Assembly: GCA_959028445.1 (NCBI GenBank)
Contig: CAUFRY010000053.1
Span: 1 to 10,530, forward strand
Source of the DNA: an uncultured Collinsella sp.
GTDB lineage: Bacteria > Actinomycetota > Coriobacteriia > Coriobacteriales > Coriobacteriaceae
Direction of reading: 5' to 3'
DNA: 10,530 nt
The notes below the pieces were generated by a model. That model did not search any database. It saw nothing but the letters and a program-made list of their open reading frames with translations, and was not told where the DNA came from. The first letter of the stretch is position 1, and every line of letters begins with the position of its first letter. This document shows positions 6,709 through 10,530 of the stretch, piece after piece. Both the position numbers and the translations under genes were made by a program.

Positions 6709-6841
6709 ACCGCAGGCATATGTTGAGCGCGTAGCGATTGGTTTGCGGCGGTTGAGGCTTGCGCCGCCGGCGTGGCGTTTGCACTGCTTGCGTGCGGCGT
6801 TGGCGGTGCTGCGGAGCTGTCGTTTGAGCGAGGAGACGGGG

Positions 6842-7735
6842 GTGCCCGTGGACAACATGCGTGAGGAGTTTGGCGGCGAGCCCGTCGCGGCATTCTCGAT
6901 GTCGCATCCGGCTGTGCCGGCACTCTATATAGTGCTGACGCTGGGACTCACCATGTCCTCGATGCAGCCGGTGCTGATTGCGCTGTCACTTGCGGGCGGG
7001 CTGGCGTATGGATTTGCGACGCGTGGGGCTGCCCACACGCTGGGCGCACTTCGCTGGCAGCTGCCGGTGATTTTGATTATCGCGCTGGTCAATCCGCTGT
7101 TTAGCGCCTCGGGCTCGACGGAACTGTTCCGTATTGGCATGCGCGCGGTGTATCTGGAGAGCATGGTATACGGCCTGTGCATGGGCGGGCTGTTTGTGGC
7201 GAGCGTGCTGTGGTTTGAGGCGGCGGCGTCGATGCTCGAATACGACAAGGTGCTTGCGCTTTTGGGCAACGCCGCGCCGGTGATCGCGCTCATGATTTCG
7301 ATGTGCATGCGGCTTATCCCGCAGTTTTTGCGTCGCGGTCGTACGGTACTGGCGGTGCAGGATGCGATTGATGTGCCGGGCCGCGCGCCGGCCGACCCCG
7401 TGCGCTCGCGCTTGCGGGCATCGAGTGTGTTGATGGGCTGGGGCATGGAAGATTCGCTGGAGCGCGCGGACGCCATGCGCTCCCGTGGGTGGGGCGCCGC
7501 GACGCGTCGAACGACGTATGCGCGGTATCGGCTGGGGCGCAGCGACGTTGCCGCGCTGGCTGGGCTTGCGCTGTTTGGCGTGGTCACGGTGACAGTGGCG
7601 TGGACCGCGACGACGCAGTATTCGTTTTATCCGCAGCTCTCGGTGCCGGCGCCGTGGCCGGGCTATGTCGTGTACGCTGCCTGGATGGTGCTGCCTTGCG
7701 TGTTGCACGCGATTGATGAGAAGAGGTTTGGCTGA
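6842..7735 (+). CDS. ecfT: ECF transporter transmembrane component EcfT
   Basis: A 297-residue membrane protein, the scaffold that couples the S-component to the two ATPases of an energy-coupling-factor importer. Hydrophobic segments lie at about 26-40, 42-58, 72-84, 109-126, 142-160, 236-254 and 272-290. The cytoplasmic coupling region contains MRLIPQFLRRGRTVLAVQDA (156-175) and LERADAMRSRGWG (206-218). The latter is the Ala/Arg/Gly motif by which EcfT contacts the ATPases. The start was chosen as GTG at 6842, because GAGGAG sits 6 bases upstream; GTG 6848 and ATG 6857 are alternatives. The frame is open back to ATG 6704, but that codon overlaps the -10 box and the extra 46 residues are Arg/Leu-rich with no family resemblance. 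The stop overlaps the ecfA start (TGATG), so the genes are translationally coupled. Confidence 0.88.
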   Translation: MPVDNMREEFGGEPVAAFSMSHPAVPALYIVLTLGLTMSSMQPVLIALSLAGGLAYGFATRGAAHTLGALRWQLPVILIIALVNPLFSASGSTELFRIGMRAVYLESMVYGLCMGGLFVASVLWFEAAASMLEYDKVLALLGNAAPVIALMISMCMRLIPQFLRRGRTVLAVQDAIDVPGRAPADPVRSRLRASSVLMGWGMEDSLERADAMRSRGWGAATRRTTYARYRLGRSDVAALAGLALFGVVTVTVAWTATTQYSFYPQLSVPAPWPGYVVYAAWMVLPCVLHAIDEKRFG

Positions 7736-9378
7736 TGGCTCGGTTGGATAGGGGCCCGGCGGCGGGTGTGGCATATGGCTCGGCCGCGCCGGCGATTGAG
7801 GTGCGAGGCCTTAGTTTTGCCTACCCCGATGCTGATGCTGCGGTGCTCGAGGGGCTCGACTGGTCTGTTCCCCAAGGTGCATTTGCGTTGCTTGTTGGCG
7901 GTACCGGATCGGGTAAGTCGACGCTGCTGTCGCTGCTCAAGCCCGAGATCGCGCCGGCGGGCGAGCGCACTGGCGAACTGCGCGTGCTGGGCGAGAACGT
8001 TGCCGACATGGACGTGCGGGCATCGGCGGAGCGCGTGGGCTATGTGTTCCAGGATCCCGAGAACCAGATTGTGTGCGAGACCGTGTGGCATGAGATGGCG
8101 TTTGGCCTAGAGAATCTGGGCGTGTCGCGCGACGAGATGCGCCGCCGTGTTGCCGAGACCAGCTATTTCTTTGGTCTGGAGGACTGGCTTCATCGCGATA
8201 CCGACACGCTTTCGGGTGGCCGCAAGCAGCTGCTGTCGCTTACCGCCGTCCTGGCGCTGCGTCCGCGTGTGCTGCTACTCGACGAGCCCACGTCTCAGCT
8301 CGATCCCGTTGCCGAGAAGAATTTTCTGCACGCGCTGTTTCGCGTGAACCGTGAGCTGGGCTGCACGGTTGTTGTGGCTACGCATCAACCGCGGCCGATG
8401 CTCGAGTATGCGACGCGTGCGTACCGGATTGAGGGCGGTCGCGTGCGCGAGGTGGCGGATATGGCTTCTTTGGGACGCCGAGAATCGCTGTTTTCCGATG
8501 AGATGTTGGGGTGGGGTGCCATCCGATGTGCAAAAAACGGAGTATTCAGCAGGCGTGAGGACAATTTGGGCTCTCTGGAGCCGCCCGGGGACGTATCGAG
8601 CGCGAAAAAAAGTTCAGAATTGGACAAATCGTCCGAATTTGTGGCGCAAACGTCGCTCGAGAACGGCTCGGAAGCCTTCCCGCGCACGGATGGAAGCAGA
8701 ATACTCCAAAAAATGCACGGCGGGTCGGCTACCACCCTGTCGGAAGGCTGGTTTCGCTACGATCGCGCGGGCGGTTGGGTGCTGCGCGGGCTCGACGTTG
8801 CGTTTTCGGCCAGTGCGGTGCATGCGATCGTGGGCGGCAACGGATGCGGTAAGTCGACGATGCTCTCGGTGCTGGCGAAGACCGCCAAGCTGCAGCGCGG
8901 CCGCATGGTGCGCGGAGCGGCCTCGGCGGCGCTGCTGCCTCAGAATCCCAAAGCATTGCTGGTTGCCGAGACGGTGCGCGACGAGCTGATGGAATGGGCC
9001 TCGACCTGCGGATATGACGAGAACTTGGCGCGGGAGCGTGCGGCGCAACTGGGATTGGACGGCCTGGAGACGCGCCACCCTTACGACCTCTCGGGCGGAC
9101 AGCGCCAGCTGCTTGCGCTGGCAAAGCTGCTGATGATCGGCCCCGAGCTGCTGCTGCTTGACGAGCCCACGAAGGGCCTTGACCTGGAGAGCCGCCGCAT
9201 CATCGCCCGCGCCCTGCGTGACCATGCGAAGGCTGGCGGCACCGTCATCATGGCTACGCACGATTTGGACTTTGCCGAGCAGGTAGCCGACGACGTCGCC
9301 ATGATGTTTGACGGCGAGATTGCCTGCATGGAGCCCCCGGCCGACTTCTTTGCCGACAACGTGTTCTATAGGGCGTGA
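7735..9378 (+). CDS. Fused ECF transporter ATPase (EcfA-EcfA', two ABC domains)
   Basis: A 547-residue cytoplasmic protein with two ABC nucleotide-binding domains in one chain, which powers the ECF importer by ATP hydrolysis. Domain 1 (about 20-245): Walker A GGTGSGKST 55-63, Q-loop Q106, signature LSGGRKQ 159-165, Walker B VLLLDEP 179-185, switch H217. Domain 2 (about 335-540): Walker A GGNGCGKST 367-375, Q403, signature LSGGQRQ 452-458, Walker B LLLLDEP 472-478, switch H509. Domain 1 has Arg in place of the usual Gln after the signature glycines, whereas domain 2 is canonical, so the two ATP sites may differ in activity. The linker (about 245-335) is Ser/Lys/Glu-rich, looks disordered, and is more A-rich in its DNA than the flanks; see the repeat entry at 8529-8717. 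Fused EcfA-EcfA' proteins are known in actinobacteria. ATG 7735 overlaps the ecfT stop. Confidence 0.93.
   Translation: MARLDRGPAAGVAYGSAAPAIEVRGLSFAYPDADAAVLEGLDWSVPQGAFALLVGGTGSGKSTLLSLLKPEIAPAGERTGELRVLGENVADMDVRASAERVGYVFQDPENQIVCETVWHEMAFGLENLGVSRDEMRRRVAETSYFFGLEDWLHRDTDTLSGGRKQLLSLTAVLALRPRVLLLDEPTSQLDPVAEKNFLHALFRVNRELGCTVVVATHQPRPMLEYATRAYRIEGGRVREVADMASLGRRESLFSDEMLGWGAIRCAKNGVFSRREDNLGSLEPPGDVSSAKKSSELDKSSEFVAQTSLENGSEAFPRTDGSRILQKMHGGSATTLSEGWFRYDRAGGWVLRGLDVAFSASAVHAIVGGNGCGKSTMLSVLAKTAKLQRGRMVRGAASAALLPQNPKALLVAETVRDELMEWASTCGYDENLARERAAQLGLDGLETRHPYDLSGGQRQLLALAKLLMIGPELLLLDEPTKGLDLESRRIIARALRDHAKAGGTVIMATHDLDFAEQVADDVAMMFDGEIACMEPPADFFADNVFYRA
8529..8717. repeat. Nested inverted repeats inside the EcfA-EcfA' linker (possible in-frame palindromic insertion)
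   Basis: Three nested inverted repeats share nearly one centre. The outer pair is GGAGTATTC (8539-8547) with GAATACTCC (8699-8707), extended by GC next to it and TGCA at the far end. The middle pair is TCGAGCG (8596-8602) with CGCTCGA (8654-8660). The inner pair is AATTGGAC (8618-8625) with GTCCGAATT (8631-8639). Their centres are at about 8623, 8628 and 8628.5. The stretch codes for linker residues about 265-328 with no stop. This fits a palindromic repeat element that entered the gene without breaking the frame. Confidence 0.6.
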
Positions 9379-9382
9379 TGGG

Positions 9383-10096
9383 ATGACGGACTGTCGTTTC
9401 TCGCGTTTACTCACAAAACTGGAGATCCCGCTGTTGTTGGCGGTGCCGGCGGTGATGGCAGCGGCGTTGCTGGCGGGCGTTGAGCAGGCGGCGCTTGCCA
9501 TGCTTGTCGTGGTGGCGCTGGTGCTTGCACTGTTCTTTGCGGGTTACGAGGCATCTCGTCCGGGTTTGCGCCAGATTATGCCCACGCTGGTGCTGGCGGC
9601 GCTGGCGGCGGCGGGGCGCATCCTGTTTGGGCCCATTCCCGACTTTAAACCGGTGAGCGCCATCGCCATTATCGCGGGGGCGACGCTTGGTCGCCGCAAT
9701 GGTTTTATGGTTGGCGCGCTGGCGGCGCTGACCAGCAATTTCTTTTTTGGGCAGGGCATGTGGACGCCATGGCAGATGTATGCCTGGGGCCTGGTTGGCT
9801 ATGTTGGCGGTGCGCTGGCGCATGCCGGTGCGTTCGACCGTGCGGATGGAACCGTGCGCATGCCGGCGCTGATGGCGTACGGCTTTGCTTCGGGTCTGCT
9901 GTACGGCGTGGTGATCAACGCGTACGACATTATCGGTTTTGTACAACCGCTCACGTGGGCGGGCGTCGTGGCGCGTCTTGCCACGGCAGTGCCGTTCGAT
10001 ATCACACACGGCCTCGCGACCTGCGTGTTCTTGGCCGCCCTCTACAAGCCTTGGTGTCGACGGATCAACCGCGTTGTCGTGAAATACGGGCTGTAG
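9383..10096 (+). CDS. ECF transporter substrate-binding S-component (substrate uncertain, possibly cobalamin/CbrT-like)
   Basis: A 237-residue integral membrane protein that captures the substrate and delivers it to the EcfT-EcfAA' module. Hydrophobic segments are visible at about 15-31, 36-54, 65-82, 91-117, 130-146, 162-185 and 195-222. The centre holds GPIPDFKPVSAIAIIAGATLGRR (83-105) and then TSNFFFGQGMWTPWQM (117-132), a Gly/Trp/Phe-rich loop likely to line the binding pocket. From memory, this loop is seen in S-components annotated as CbrT-like (vitamin B12). That is a weak basis, and the leader lacks a recognisable B12 riboswitch, so the substrate stays open. ATG 9383 begins 4 bases after the ecfA stop. 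An overlapping ATG at 9378 is in another frame, and the upstream extension to 9308 lies inside ecfA. Being in one operon with T and A-A', this is a dedicated (group I-type) ECF system. Confidence 0.85.
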   Translation: MTDCRFSRLLTKLEIPLLLAVPAVMAAALLAGVEQAALAMLVVVALVLALFFAGYEASRPGLRQIMPTLVLAALAAAGRILFGPIPDFKPVSAIAIIAGATLGRRNGFMVGALAALTSNFFFGQGMWTPWQMYAWGLVGYVGGALAHAGAFDRADGTVRMPALMAYGFASGLLYGVVINAYDIIGFVQPLTWAGVVARLATAVPFDITHGLATCVFLAALYKPWCRRINRVVVKYGL

Positions 10097-10136
10097 GGCT
10101 GGTTGCGCCGGGGCGTGAATCAATACTTCCGAAGTA

Positions 10137-10302
10137 CCATTTCAAAACTATGCCGGTTTACGGGGCTAGATTAGCGTAGGCCGACCATACCGGCTTTTTT
10201 CAAAATAGAGCAAGCCGTTTACCTGAGGTTTTATTATTTCGGAATTGCGTATGGTTGGGGGTTCGCGATTCAGCCCCGTAAACCGGCATAGTTTTGGAAT
10301 GG
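10137..10302. repeat. 166-bp element with 31-bp terminal inverted repeats
   Basis: Bases 10137-10167 and 10272-10302 are inverted repeats matching at 30 of 31 positions, 25 of them consecutive (from CAAAACTATGCCGG to CGGGGCT). The 104-bp middle has no ORF of note but contains a second inverted pair, CCGACCATAC (10182-10191) with GTATGGTTGG (about 10248-10257), so the whole element folds on itself. Size, terminal repeats and lack of coding fit a MITE-like or dispersed palindromic element. I do not see a clear target-site duplication. Confidence 0.75.
10179..10200 (+). terminator. Probable terminator of the ecf operon
   Basis: GCCG-N7-CGGC (4 bp, extendable by weak pairs) is followed by six T residues. 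It lies about 85 bases after the S-component stop and within the repeat element. The stem is short, but the T run is clean, and the outer 31-bp repeat could add stability. Confidence 0.5.
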
Positions 10303-10530
10303 CCGGCTGATATGACGGGCATCGTGGCCCTCAGAGAGCCAAATCGATCCGTTTTCCTCCGTCCCCAGACGTCCCCGGGGAATCAGTTGGCGGCGCTTGC
10401 CACGAAACTGGCCCATCTACTACGTTTAGCTTGATACCCCCGACCATGACCGCGTTTTACGAAAAACCGCAGGCTTTCTACCTGCACTGATAATTGTTCT
10501 CGGGGGAAGCGGGCACTGCGGGGCGCGGCA
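10303..10530. other. Non-coding right end with short palindromes
   Basis: No convincing gene is visible. The segment contains a 7-bp direct repeat CGTCCCC (10360-10366 and 10370-10376) running into the palindrome TCCCCGGGGA (10372-10381). It also has an inverted pair CCCCCGA (10437-10443) with TCGGGGG (10500-10506) enclosing a GCAGG/CCTGC hairpin near 10469-10485. These resemble REP-type sequences rather than a promoter or RNA gene that I can name. Confidence 0.45.

Noticed and set aside
6704..6841. Upstream extension of ecfT to ATG 6704
   Set aside because: It overlaps the -10 box, encodes an Arg/Leu-rich stretch unlike EcfT, and GTG 6842 has a well-placed GAGGAG.
6709..6841. B12 or other riboswitch in the ecf leader
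   Set aside because: The leader is only about 125 bases, has one short GC hairpin, and shows no conserved core that I can recognise.
6649..6858. 70-codon N-terminal extension of glmU
   Set aside because: Arg-rich, no family resemblance, overlaps the divergent promoter; ATG 6648 has a good ribosome-binding site and starts at the nucleotide-binding motif.
10097..10530. tRNA or small RNA gene in the right-hand gap
   Set aside because: No cloverleaf with a T-arm GTTCRA pattern or CCA end could be found; the folds seen are simple inverted repeats.

Overview
The window is high-GC bacterial chromosome with many short palindromic repeats between genes. The gene content points to an anaerobic actinobacterium of the Coriobacteriia, and Collinsella or a close relative fits best. 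That content is an Nfn-type electron-bifurcating pair, a complete stand-alone ECF transporter operon with a fused double ATPase, and an LAxTG-type sortase signal. The genus is an inference from style and content; no marker gene is present.

Layout. (1) 1-245, plus strand: the C-terminal tail of a cell-wall-anchored surface protein with an LAATG sorting signal. (2) 246-571: about 325 bp without a gene, holding two tandem ~80-bp palindromic units, a further hairpin, and the terminator of the next operon. (3) 572-2811, minus strand: nfnA-nfnB, overlapping by 10 bp, with a -10 box near 2920. (4) 2812-3185: a non-coding gap with a 12-bp perfect GC hairpin enclosed by a long inverted repeat. (5) 3186-5044, minus strand: prs then pth, separated by a 242-bp spacer containing a ~100-bp near-palindrome. 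(6) 5236-6648, minus strand: glmU, ending in an intrinsic terminator. (7) 6842-10096, plus strand and divergent from glmU: ecfT, a fused ecfA-ecfA and an ECF S-component, tightly packed and probably co-transcribed from a promoter at 6681-6708. (8) 10097-10530: non-coding, with a 166-bp element bounded by near-perfect 31-bp inverted repeats and then smaller palindromes.

How the genes work together. glmU (UDP-GlcNAc), prs (PRPP) and pth (rescue of stalled peptidyl-tRNA) are a conserved housekeeping neighbourhood. NfnAB balances NADH, NADPH and ferredoxin in an anaerobe; its larger subunit resembles GltD and is easily misnamed glutamate synthase. The ECF operon encodes all parts of a high-affinity importer (T, A-A' and S) for a vitamin-like or other micronutrient substrate that cannot be assigned with certainty.

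The most unusual feature is the linker between the two ATPase domains of the fused EcfA. Its DNA (about 8529-8717) shows three nested, nearly concentric inverted repeats and reads through in frame. This looks like a palindromic repeat element inserted into a protein-coding gene. Together with at least four other distinct palindromic elements in the gaps, it suggests a genome rich in such repeats.
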